From NCBI RefSeq assembly GCF_001424045.1, contig NZ_LMQB01000002.1, forward strand, positions 94,848 through 158,847: DNA of 64,000 bases, written 5' to 3'. Origin of the DNA: Rhizobium sp. Leaf371. GTDB lineage: Bacteria; Pseudomonadota; Alphaproteobacteria; Rhizobiales; Rhizobiaceae. This document shows positions 11,201-18,254 of this stretch, piece after piece (the stretch's first letter is position 1; each line of letters begins with the position of its first letter). Under the pieces are notes generated by a model, which saw only the letters and a list, made by a program, of their open reading frames with translations, was not told where the DNA came from and did no database searches. Both the position numbers and the translations under genes were made by a program.

Positions 11201-13875
11201 GGCATCAGGCCGGAGATGAGCGACAGGGTAGGAGCGACGAAGAGCGAGAAGATCAGCACGACCTGCCAGATCAGCGCCTGCGTCGGTTCCATGTAGTACC
11301 AGCCGAGCACGGACGCGATCAGCCAGGCGACGGGGATCAGCGAGCGGCGCAGGTTGTCGTACATCTTCCAGCGGCCAAGCATGGACAGGCCGTTCGAGGG
11401 GCTGAAGATATAGGGAAGGAGCTGCCAGTCGCCCCGCGCCCAGCGATGCTGGCGCGAGGTCTCGACCTCGTAGCGGGTGGGGAAGTCCTCGACCAGCTCG
11501 ACGTCCGTCACCAGCGCGCAACGCGCGAGCGATCCTTCGAGAAGGTCGTGGCTAAGAACCGCGTTCTCGTCGATACGGCCTTTGATCGCCGCCTCGAAGG
11601 CGTCGACATGGTAGAGACCCTTGCCGGTGAAGGTGCCTTCCGAAACGATGTCCTGATAGACGTCCGACACGGTGAAGACATAGGGGTCGATGCCGCGATT
11701 GGCGGAGAAGATGCGCTGGAAGGACGAGGCTTCGCTGCCGGTCGTCAGCGACGGGGTCACGCGCGGCTGCAGGATCGAGTAGCCCGACAGGATCTTCTGG
11801 TTCTTGGCGTCGATCACCGGACGGTTGATGGGGTGGTACAGCTTGCCGACAAGCTTGGTGACGGCATCGCGCATCAGGCGCGTGTCGCTGTCGAGCGTCA
11901 TGACGTACTGGACGTTTTCCGGCACCTTGTCGGCGCCGGCGATGAACGTCGTGTCGCGGTCGCCACGCAGGAGAAGGTTGAGCTCGTGCAGCTTGCCGCG
12001 CTTGCGTTCCCAGCCCATCCACGCGCCTTCGCCCTCGTTGTAGAGACGGCGGCGGTGCAAGAGATAAAAGCGGGTGCGGCCATCATGCGCGTAGCGCTTG
12101 GAGAGCGTCGCGATCTCGCCCTTGGCATAGTCCAGCACGTCGAGGTCCGCGTTCGTTTCCTCGGTCTGGCTGTCGGCCCAATCGCTGACCAAGGCGAAAT
12201 AGATCTCGCCCTTGGGGTTTGCGAGGTAATGAACCTCGATATTGCGAACGAGTTCATCGACGTGATCGCGCTTGGAGATCAGGCAGGGGACGACGACGAG
12301 GGTGCGGGCGTCTTCGGGAACGCCGGAGAGGAACTCGTATCCGACCAGTCGCGACGGGGTCAGGAAGAAGGTCACGACGGTGTTGAAGAGGCCGGCCGCA
12401 CCTTCCGAGGCGGGCAGGGCGAAAAGCAGCAGGATGATCAGCTTGGCGCCGGTCGGCATCTCCATCGGGCTGATGAAGTCGTAGACGAGCACCATGGCAA
12501 GGATGGTCAGAAGGATATTGGGCAGGGCGATGGCGAGCCAGCCCATGCGGCGCGCGATGCGCACCACCGACTGGACGAGCGTCGGCCGATAGCCGATCGC
12601 CTCCTCGAAGGCATCCGTCCGGTTGCCGACCAGGAAGTCGCCGACATTGCTGGAATGGGTCTGGATATCGTCCGATACGGCCTCCGTGCCCGTCCGGTTC
12701 TCTGTCCCGTCCTCCGGCACGAGCGCGTCCGACGACGTGCGGGTCGGCACGGCACGGGTTCCAGCGATCGTCTCGCTGGCTGGCGCGTCTGCGGCACCAC
12801 CTGCAGCCATGGCGATCGCGCGCTGGGTGACGTCCAGCTCTGTCAGGCCGGAGCGCTTGGCGAGCCGTTCGATCGTCGTGCGGTACTTGTTGCGCGAGCC
12901 GAAATCGAGCGACATGTAATCGGAATGCTCGCGCAGCTCGGCATCGAGCTTGCTGACGCTTTCGAACCAGACGGCCCAGTCATTGTCGTCGATTTCGCGG
13001 AGCGAGCGGATGATGTTGCTCATCGTCGCGTTGCCGGACGACAGGCGGTTCTGTTCGGCGACCAGGGCGGCCTCGACATCGCTGCCGCGCTTTTCCAGTT
13101 GCTCCTCGAGCCAGGCGATCACGACGCGGCCGCTCTGCGAGCCGTCGCGCAGGCGGTAGAGAAGCTGGGCGACGAAGGAGTTGTCGGCCGTCAGGTCTTC
13201 ATAGTCCTTGAGAAGCGTCGCGGATTTGTCCGGATCGCTCAGGCGGACGATCTGGTCGGCGACATCGTTCGCCTTGTTGCGCATGGCCCGCGAGCGTTCG
13301 ACGCGGATGGCGATGCGACGCAGATTTTCGATCAGGATGAAGCGCAGGATGGAGGGGAGGGCCCAGAGCTCACCGATCTTGAACGTGGCGTGCTCGTGGA
13401 AGCCTTCGACCATGGCGGTCAGGCTCTCGCGCGAAACGGTGGAATGCGTGTGGGCCGTATAGAGCCAGGCCAGCGCCATGGTGCGGGGAATGGACGAACC
13501 GGCGACGGGCATCGTCGGCAACTGGCGATAGAACTTCCGGGGGAAGTCGCGCCGCACCTCCTGAATCGCCTCTTCCACGACATAATGGTTGTCGAGCAGC
13601 CATTCCGCCGCCGGCGTGATGGTGGCGCCGCCTTCCACGTCGGCCGCCGTGATCTTGTAGACCCGGAAGATCTCGCCTTCGTTCTCGCGATGACGCTGGT
13701 GAAACTCGAACGGGAAGAAGCTCGGCAGGCTCGTTGCGCCATCCCGTGCCAGTGCTGCCCCTGCCGCCCGAAGTTCGTCGTTCGTGAAATAGGTCGAACG
13801 GATCGAGTCGTTGGTGTCGAGGAGGGCGGGCTGGGCTTCGCGCGGCGAGGTCGTGTGTGTTTCTTGCAGGGCCAT
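5260..13875 (-). CDS. ndvB: Cyclic beta-1,2-glucan synthase (NdvB/ChvB)
   Basis: A giant 2871-residue inner-membrane enzyme that makes cyclic beta-1,2-glucans by protein-primed elongation, length control and cyclisation; characterised rhizobial and Brucella homologues are about 2830-2870 residues. Order visible here: a cytosolic N-terminal region; membrane helices near 446-505; a GT84 glycosyltransferase domain with TLDSDTR at about 660, SHDLLEG at about 775 and RQHRWARGDW near 808; more helices to about 1015; two large beta-sandwich/GH94-associated regions; and a C-terminal GH94 phosphorylase domain with GGDWNDGMN at about 2563-2571. No internal stop or frameshift is seen. The product is needed for osmotic adaptation and plant or animal interaction in relatives. 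The ATG at 13875 lacks a clear Shine-Dalgarno sequence. Confidence 0.97.
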   Translation of the reverse strand: MALQETHTTSPREAQPALLDTNDSIRSTYFTNDELRAAGAALARDGATSLPSFFPFEFHQRHRENEGEIFRVYKITAADVEGGATITPAAEWLLDNHYVVEEAIQEVRRDFPRKFYRQLPTMPVAGSSIPRTMALAWLYTAHTHSTVSRESLTAMVEGFHEHATFKIGELWALPSILRFILIENLRRIAIRVERSRAMRNKANDVADQIVRLSDPDKSATLLKDYEDLTADNSFVAQLLYRLRDGSQSGRVVIAWLEEQLEKRGSDVEAALVAEQNRLSSGNATMSNIIRSLREIDDNDWAVWFESVSKLDAELREHSDYMSLDFGSRNKYRTTIERLAKRSGLTELDVTQRAIAMAAGGAADAPASETIAGTRAVPTRTSSDALVPEDGTENRTGTEAVSDDIQTHSSNVGDFLVGNRTDAFEEAIGYRPTLVQSVVRIARRMGWLAIALPNILLTILAMVLVYDFISPMEMPTGAKLIILLLFALPASEGAAGLFNTVVTFFLTPSRLVGYEFLSGVPEDARTLVVVPCLISKRDHVDELVRNIEVHYLANPKGEIYFALVSDWADSQTEETNADLDVLDYAKGEIATLSKRYAHDGRTRFYLLHRRRLYNEGEGAWMGWERKRGKLHELNLLLRGDRDTTFIAGADKVPENVQYVMTLDSDTRLMRDAVTKLVGKLYHPINRPVIDAKNQKILSGYSILQPRVTPSLTTGSEASSFQRIFSANRGIDPYVFTVSDVYQDIVSEGTFTGKGLYHVDAFEAAIKGRIDENAVLSHDLLEGSLARCALVTDVELVEDFPTRYEVETSRQHRWARGDWQLLPYIFSPSNGLSMLGRWKMYDNLRRSLIPVAWLIASVLGWYYMEPTQALIWQVVLIFSLFVAPTLSLISGLMPRRNDIVARAHFHAVLSEISAANAQVALRIVFIAHSAGMMADAIARAVYRTFVSRKLMLEWRTAAQVQSAATGSVLDYYRAMWIAPVIAVVSLGLAAVSATGLPFIGIPFAVLWALSPAIAWLVSQSAETEDQLDVSDEVKAEFRKIARRTWRFYEDFVTAEQHFLPPDNFQEIPHPILAERTSPTNIGVYLLSVMSARDFGWIGFEETIRRLEETIATVDGMPKYRGHLFNWYTTNRLETMEPKYISAVDSGNLAGHLIAVSSMCREWAEAPSAHVQGSLDGIGDVASILAEMLAALPDDRKTVRPLRRRIEERLIGFQSALQAVKREHEFASIRVINLSVLARDIQKLSLNLDHEVKSGASGEVVKWASLLVQTCEAHIADSTFDLGAIDALRQRLVVLRNRSRDIAFSMDFTFLFRKERRLLSIGYRVNSGELDEACYDLLASECRLTSLFAIAKGDLPTEHWYKLGRPVVPIGARGALVSWSGSMFEYLMPPLVMQERQGGILNQTNNLIVREQMNHGRRLGTPWGISEAAFNARDHELTYQYTNFGVPSLGLKRGLGQNAVIAPYASILASMYDPKAALSNLERLRGFGALGMYGFYDSVDFTPTRVPEGKTCAVVRNYYAHHHGMSIAAVANVVFNGRLREWFHADPVIEAAELLLQEKAPRDIPIINAKREPEALGKGQEDLLRPEVRVVTNPIAKDRETVFLSNGHYAIMLTAVGSGYSRWNGQTVVRWKPDPVEDRTGTFIFLRDTATGDWWSATAEPRRADGEKATTRFGDDKAEFIKIVGDLTSEVEVIVATEHDAEGRRVTLVNTGSEDRFIEVTSYAEPVLTTDDTDNAHPLFAKMFLKTEIDARGDLIRVMRNKRTPSEPDMQVAHLIVDNAGTDRPTEVETDRRRFIGEGRTLAEARAFDGDVSLSGTSGFTLDPVMALRRTVRVPAGKKVSVIFWTIAAPNGSDIDRAVERYRHPDSFSHEMIHAWTRSQVQMRHVGVTSQEAASFQILGRYLVYPDMQLRADTTTVRAGLGPQSALWPLSISGDFPIFTVRINDDVDMGIAREALRAQEYMRARGVTADLVIINERAASYAQDMQHAIDSMCENLRLRSQSDGARQHVFAVRRDIMEAETWAALLSASRAVFHARNGKISDQMARAEALYSTPSIKKDKPAVGSVPLLAAPIAIDAAPATISGDGLDFWNGYGGFSTDGREYVTRLRGGEATPHPWINVISNDIFGFHVSAEGSAFTWSRNSRDYQLTSWTNDPVGNRPGEAIFIKDMTSGSVVTPYGALSRRRDVTFETRHGLGVSTFSSVQDGLTVEATQTVHRTLPVKYTRLRLTNGAGEARRLRLYGYVEWVLGNNRAKTAPFVVCHYDDVAGMMSATNPYSIDYAGRTAYLAVSETPTSFTASRREFLGRTGGILAPQAVVEGAILTGSSDIDGDACAALSLDVTLKPGETRDLVFYMGDSDNRAQALEHLEAAKADTFDAVLEASTAYWEAFTGVVQIETPDKAFNNLVNRWLPYQSLGCRILARSAFYQASGAFGFRDQLQDTLAFIVHRPELARAQILNAAARQFAEGDVLHWWLPGSGAGVRTLISDDVVWLGHATQHYCEVTGTTDILDETIPFIEGAALEPGQHDSFFQPKVSETTASLYEHCARALDLAIKRTGENGLPLILGGDWNDGMNRVGIEGRGTSVWLAWFLASTLRAFTGIAQTRGDSARVTAWTAHLERLKQALETAGWDGTHYRRGYYDDGTPLGSATSDECRIDSIAQSWSVLSGEGDPARAKQAMDAVLAELADDEHRLIRLFTPPLSGTEQDPGYIKAYPPGVRENGGQYTHAATWVVLALARLKRGDDAWKAFQMLNPITHALNREDANVYRVEPYVVAADVYGHGDLTGRGGWTWYTGSAAWLYRVAVEGILGLRKEGDRLIVDPALPSDWQGFKARLTIDGKVHEVAVARSGDDNGVFDVTVDTTVTKNAHDGVLL

Positions 13876-14370
13876 GGAGGGGGTTCTGGATCCAACCGTT
13901 GAGTTAAGATGAGGCGACTGTACGGGGCACAGTCGGTCGGCGTGAGGCGTGGCCTCTCATTCGGGCGCTTTCACGGCGCCGGTATCGTTTGCAGCTATAC
14001 CACCGCCGGGAGAGACCGGCTTGGGCAATCCGCCACCACCATAACGCCGCTCCGCAGGACGCGGTTTGCAGAGACGATCTCCGCTGCCGACCGGCGAGAG
14101 GACCGATCGGATGTGCGGAAACTGAATTTAAGGCTTTGTTTTCTAGCGGGATGCCGGTGCGCTTGCAAGGTAAAGCGCGGCTTCGGCATGGCTTGAAACC
14201 GGTCTGGACGCCGGACGGGGACAGGCGCGGTCAAAGATGTTTTCGGATGAAATTCGATGACCGCCACCTCCCGGGCTCGAAGCGAAGCATGGCCGTTCTC
14301 TCGGCGCGACAACGCGGCTCAGGGAATTTTGTTCCGTAAGCCATGCACAAAGTTCCGCCGTCACGTCACA
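13876..14370. other. 495-base intergenic region upstream of ndvB
   Basis: No credible gene was found here on either strand; the short open frames lack ribosome binding sites and family features. It must carry the ndvB promoter (minus strand), and the LysR gene ends at its right edge. An AT-rich patch at about 14121-14145 is the most promoter-like stretch, but I cannot assign convincing -35/-10 boxes. Confidence 0.5.
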
Positions 14371-15264
14371 TCACGTGACCTGGCCCATGATCCAGTCCCG
14401 GAAGGCGAGGCCCGCCTGGTTCTCCATCTTTCCTTCGGGCACGACGAGGTAATAGCTGTTCTCGGTCTTCATCGGCCGGTCGAACACCACGACAAGACGT
14501 CCGATGGCCAGTTCGTGCTCGATCAGATAGCGCGGCAGGAGCGCGAAGCCGAGCCCGGCGATCGCGGCTTCGATCACCATGGCGAACTGGTCGAAGCGGC
14601 TGCCGCGATAGGCGCTGCGCGCCGTCGTGCCGTTCGCCTCGAACCATTCCGCCCACATTTTCGGCCGGGTCGCGAGATGGAGCAAAGGTGCCCCGTCGAG
14701 ATCGACAGGGGCACCGGCTGGATGCTGCGCGAGAAGCTCGGCGCTCGCCACGGGCACGATGACTTCGCTGCAGAGATAGTCGCAGATCGCATGCGCCCAG
14801 ACCGGTTGGCCGTAGTGAATGGCGACATCGAAGTTTTCTTCTGCAAAGTCGAATGGCTGCGACCTTGCCGCGATGTTCAGGATCGTATCGGGGTACAGGC
14901 GGAGAAAGTCGGAGAGGCGCGGCGTCAGCCAGCGACTGCCGAAGGTCGGCAGCGTCGCGATCGACAGGGCATTGTCGGACCGGGCGGCACCCATGGCCCG
15001 CACCATCAACTCCTCCGATTGGCGCAGCAACCGGCGCACCTCGGGCAGAAACTTCTGTCCGGCATCCGACAGGATGACCCGCTGGCGGATGCGCTCGAAG
15101 AGCAGCACGCCGAGCTGGCTTTCAAGATCCTTGATCTGGCGGCTGACGGCGCTCTGGGTGAGGCTGAGTTCGGCCGCGGCCTGCGTGAAGCTGCCATGAC
15201 GTGCGGCGCATTCGAACGCCTGCAGCGTGGCGATGTCGGGAACCAGTCGTCGGCTCAACTTCAT
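14371..15264 (-). CDS. LysR-family transcriptional regulator of the adjacent catabolic operon
   Basis: A 297-residue LysR-type regulator. The winged helix-turn-helix is at residues 12-70 (LQAFECAARHGSFTQAAAEL followed by TQSAVSRQIKDLE) and a periplasmic-binding-like effector domain makes up the rest. GGGGGCGGA directly precedes the ATG. It is transcribed divergently from hglS across 126 bases, the classic arrangement for a regulator controlling its neighbours, so the likely ligand is a lysine-pathway intermediate such as 2-oxoadipate or 2-aminoadipate (inference). The shared region contains the dyads ATGATCAT (15276-15283) and GTATCATAC (15321-15329) as candidate operator elements. Confidence 0.88.
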   Translation of the reverse strand: MKLSRRLVPDIATLQAFECAARHGSFTQAAAELSLTQSAVSRQIKDLESQLGVLLFERIRQRVILSDAGQKFLPEVRRLLRQSEELMVRAMGAARSDNALSIATLPTFGSRWLTPRLSDFLRLYPDTILNIAARSQPFDFAEENFDVAIHYGQPVWAHAICDYLCSEVIVPVASAELLAQHPAGAPVDLDGAPLLHLATRPKMWAEWFEANGTTARSAYRGSRFDQFAMVIEAAIAGLGFALLPRYLIEHELAIGRLVVVFDRPMKTENSYYLVVPEGKMENQAGLAFRDWIMGQVT

Positions 15265-15275
15265 TCCGCCCCCGC

Positions 15276-15329
15276 ATGATCATAGTCAAAACAGTCGCAA
15301 TCAAAGCGCATTTCGGGGTAGTATCATAC
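15276..15329. promoter_or_regulatory. Candidate LysR operator region between LysR gene and hglS
   Basis: Two small dyads, ATGATCAT at 15276-15283 and GTATCATAC at 15321-15329, lie in the 126-base divergent intergenic region. Position and symmetry fit LysR-type binding, but neither is a textbook T-N11-A box of full strength. Confidence 0.3.
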
Positions 15330-15390
15330 GAAACCAGAATGATCAGCGCGCCACATCCTATCGTGACGCCATATCGTGAGGCAAGCTGCC

Positions 15391-16800
15391 ATGACCGAGA
15401 CGACCTTCGTTCAGAACGACGACATCCGTTCCGCCTTTTCCGCCGCCATGTCGGCCATGTACCGCACGGAAGTGCCGGCCTATGGCACGCTGATGGATCT
15501 CGTCGCCGAGGTGAACGGAGAGGTGCTGTCCTCGCATCCGGATCTTGCCGAGCGGCTTGCCGAAACCGATGCGCTGGAACGGATTTCGCAGGAGCGACAT
15601 GGCGCCATCCGGCTCGGGACGCCTGCCGAACTCTCGATGATGCGGCGCGTCTTCGCGGTCATGGGCATGTTCCCGGTCGGCTATTACGACCTCAGCACCG
15701 CGGGTGTTCCGGTTCATTCCACGGCGTTCCGTCCCGTCGGTGCGAAGGCGCTGAGCCGCAACCCCTTCCGCGTCTTCACCTCGCTGCTGCGGCTCGACCT
15801 GATCGACGACGCGGACCTGCGGGCCGAAGCCGAGCGCGTGCTCGAGACGCGCGCGATCTTCACCCCCACTGCTGTCGCGCTGACCGAAAAGGCCGAGAGC
15901 GAAGGCGGGCTTGACGCTGAGGACGCCGCCGCTTTCGTCGAGGCGGTGCTCGAGACGTTCCGCTGGCACGACAAGGCGATCGTCGATGCGGGTCTCTACA
16001 AGCGTCTGCACGATGCGCATCGCCTGCTTGCCGACGTCGTCTCGTTCAAGGGGCCGCATATCAACCATCTGACGCCGCGCACGCTCGATATCGATGCGGT
16101 GCAGGCGCGCATGCCGGAGAAAGGCATTGCGCCCAAGGCCGTCATCGAAGGCCCGCCGACGCGGGCCTGCCCGATCCTTCTGCGCCAGACGTCCTTCAAG
16201 GCGCTGGACGAGCCGGTCTCCTTCCAAGACGGGACCGGCGCCTGGGTCGCGGGCTCGCACACCGCCCGTTTCGGGGAGATCGAACAGCGTGGCATCTCGC
16301 TGACGCCGAAGGGGCGGGCGCTTTACGATGCCCTGCTCGACCGCTCGCGCAACATTGTCCGCCCGGCAGCCGACGGCTCCAACGCCGCGGCCTACGAGCA
16401 GGCGCTTTCGGATGCGTTCAAGGATTTTCCCGACACGTGGGCGGGTATCCGCGCGGAGGGTCTCGGCTATTTCACCTACAGCCTGACGGATGCGGGCCGG
16501 CGCGCCGATATTTCCGGCGATCTCGACACGCTCCTTCGCGACGGGCTCGTGCGGTTCGATCCGATCGTCTACGAGGACTTCCTGCCGGTGAGCGCGGCCG
16601 GCATCTTCCAGTCGAACCTTGGCGATGCCGCCGCGCAGGATTTCTCCGCAAGCCCCAGCCAGCAACAGTTCGAGGCCGATCTCGGCCAGGCGGTGTTGAA
16701 CGAATTCGACCATTATGCCGAGATCGAAGCGGCATCCATCGCAGCCTGCCTTGCCGGCATTTCGGGACAGACGACATCGCGCGCCGAGGCGGCAGAGTGA
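15391..16800 (+). CDS. hglS: 2-oxoadipate dioxygenase/decarboxylase (HglS, formerly DUF1338/YdcJ)
   Basis: A 469-residue Fe(II)-dependent enzyme of the DUF1338 family. Characterised members convert 2-oxoadipate, with O2, to D-2-hydroxyglutarate and CO2. Numbered from the ATG at 15391, H70 and R74 (ERHGAIRLG), H226 (GPHINHLTPR) and E296 (RFGEIEQRG) occupy the expected metal- and substrate-binding positions. The start was chosen for its GTGAGG ribosome binding site 8 bases away; a GTG at 15376 is in frame but unsupported. It overlaps the next gene by 4 bases, indicating translational coupling with the enzyme that consumes its product. Confidence 0.93.
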   Translation: MTETTFVQNDDIRSAFSAAMSAMYRTEVPAYGTLMDLVAEVNGEVLSSHPDLAERLAETDALERISQERHGAIRLGTPAELSMMRRVFAVMGMFPVGYYDLSTAGVPVHSTAFRPVGAKALSRNPFRVFTSLLRLDLIDDADLRAEAERVLETRAIFTPTAVALTEKAESEGGLDAEDAAAFVEAVLETFRWHDKAIVDAGLYKRLHDAHRLLADVVSFKGPHINHLTPRTLDIDAVQARMPEKGIAPKAVIEGPPTRACPILLRQTSFKALDEPVSFQDGTGAWVAGSHTARFGEIEQRGISLTPKGRALYDALLDRSRNIVRPAADGSNAAAYEQALSDAFKDFPDTWAGIRAEGLGYFTYSLTDAGRRADISGDLDTLLRDGLVRFDPIVYEDFLPVSAAGIFQSNLGDAAAQDFSASPSQQQFEADLGQAVLNEFDHYAEIEAASIAACLAGISGQTTSRAEAAE

Positions 16801-18233
16801 CCGTGCGCGTCGTTCTGGGCGACGAGCATGTGCAGGCGCTGACGGCGTTGGTGGGCGAGCGCGGTTTCGTGTTAGACGCCGGCGACATGGCAGCCTACGA
16901 GACCGGCGCGCGTTACGATGCCGGCCGGGCGCTGGCCGTCCTGCGGCCGCGGACGACGGAAGAGGTGTCGGCCGTTCTTTCCTATTGCGTGCGACATGGC
17001 CTGCCGGTCGTGCCGCAATCGGGCAATACCGGGCTCGTCTCCGGCTCGACTCCGGACGCGGCCGGCGGGCAGGTGGTGCTCAGCCTCGACCGGATGACCG
17101 GGCATTTCGTGCTCGATACCGACAACCGGTCGCTGGAGGCCGATGCCGGTCTGCTGCTGTCGGACGTCAACCGGCGGCTGGAGGCGTCCGGCCTGTTCTT
17201 TCCGATCGACCTTGGCGCCGATCCGCGCCTCGGCGGCATGATCGCCACCAATACCGGCGGCTCGCGCTTCCTGAAATATGGCGATGTCCGGCGCAATGTG
17301 CTGGGGCTGACGGTGGTGCTGGCCGATGTCGAGGGGACGATCCTCGAATTCGGGCAGGCGCTGCGCAAGAACAACACGGGCGTGGACTGGAAGCAGCTTT
17401 TCATCGGCACGTCCGGCGTGTTCGGCGTCGTCACCCGCTGCGTGCTCAATCTGGAACGCCTGCCGCTGCAGACCGCAACCGCCTATCTTGTGCCGGCAGG
17501 GCCGGAGTCGGTCATGCCGCTTCTGCGACGGATGGAAGAAAGACTGGGCACGACCCTGTCGGCCTTCGAGGGCATGTCGCGCAATGCCATCTCGGCGGCG
17601 CTCGATCATGTGCCGTCGCTGCGCAACCCGTTCCAGAACGGCGAAATCCCGGACTATGTGATCCTCGCCGAGGTCAGCCGGACGTGGCCGACGCGCGAAA
17701 GCGAGGAGCCTCTGGGCGATATGCTCGAATCCGTGCTGGCCGAAATCTTCGAGACGGAGGAGGCGCCGCTCGCCGATGCCTTCATCGGCCCAGCGAATGA
17801 AATGTGGGCTTTGCGGCATGCTCTGTCGGAAGGCGTCAAACAGTCCGGCCGCCTCATCGCCTTCGACGTCGCCTTTCGTCGCGGGGATATCATGGCATTC
17901 TGCGAGCGGATGAAGCGCGACATGCCGGAGCGCTTTCCGCAGGCGCGGATCTGCGATTTCGGCCATATCGGCGATGGTGGGGTCCACCTCAACATCGTCT
18001 TCCCGCGGGACGCGGAAGGACTCTCCGACGGTTCGCTGGAAACGGCGCTTCGTGACTGGGTCTATGCCGTCGTCGTCGAGGATTTCGCCGGCAGTTTCAG
18101 CGCCGAGCATGCCATCGGCCGCAAGAACCAGCACTATTACGATCTCTATACGCCGCAGAAGATCAAGGACATGGCCTGCGGCCTTCTCCCCCTCACCTCG
18201 CCCGGCGGGCTCGGCACCGTTCGCTTCGGCTGA
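16797..18233 (+). CDS. FAD-linked D-2-hydroxyglutarate dehydrogenase
   Basis: A 478-residue flavoprotein of the FAD-binding type 4 (PCMH/vanillyl-alcohol oxidase) family. The FAD-binding half carries VPQSGNTGLVSGSTPD and LGADPRLGGMIATNTGGS. The C-terminal half carries GHIGDGGVHLN and SAEHAIGRKN, whose histidines and glutamate form the metal/substrate site in D-2-hydroxyacid dehydrogenases. Placed directly after HglS, its most likely job is D-2-hydroxyglutarate to 2-oxoglutarate, the role YdiJ plays in Pseudomonas lysine catabolism (family inference). The start is GTG at 16797 with GAGG upstream and a 4-base overlap with hglS. The C-terminus (LTSPGGLGTVRFG) differs from the usual ending with NPGK. 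Confidence 0.88.
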   Translation: MTVRVVLGDEHVQALTALVGERGFVLDAGDMAAYETGARYDAGRALAVLRPRTTEEVSAVLSYCVRHGLPVVPQSGNTGLVSGSTPDAAGGQVVLSLDRMTGHFVLDTDNRSLEADAGLLLSDVNRRLEASGLFFPIDLGADPRLGGMIATNTGGSRFLKYGDVRRNVLGLTVVLADVEGTILEFGQALRKNNTGVDWKQLFIGTSGVFGVVTRCVLNLERLPLQTATAYLVPAGPESVMPLLRRMEERLGTTLSAFEGMSRNAISAALDHVPSLRNPFQNGEIPDYVILAEVSRTWPTRESEEPLGDMLESVLAEIFETEEAPLADAFIGPANEMWALRHALSEGVKQSGRLIAFDVAFRRGDIMAFCERMKRDMPERFPQARICDFGHIGDGGVHLNIVFPRDAEGLSDGSLETALRDWVYAVVVEDFAGSFSAEHAIGRKNQHYYDLYTPQKIKDMACGLLPLTSPGGLGTVRFG

Positions 18234-18254
18234 TACAGTTTCAGGAGTTAAACC

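Noticed and set aside
6253..13902. A 2549-codon open frame antisense to ndvB
   Set aside because: It mirrors the ndvB codon pattern (high-GC third positions suppress stops on the complementary strand), has no family features and no ribosome binding site. ndvB is clearly the gene.
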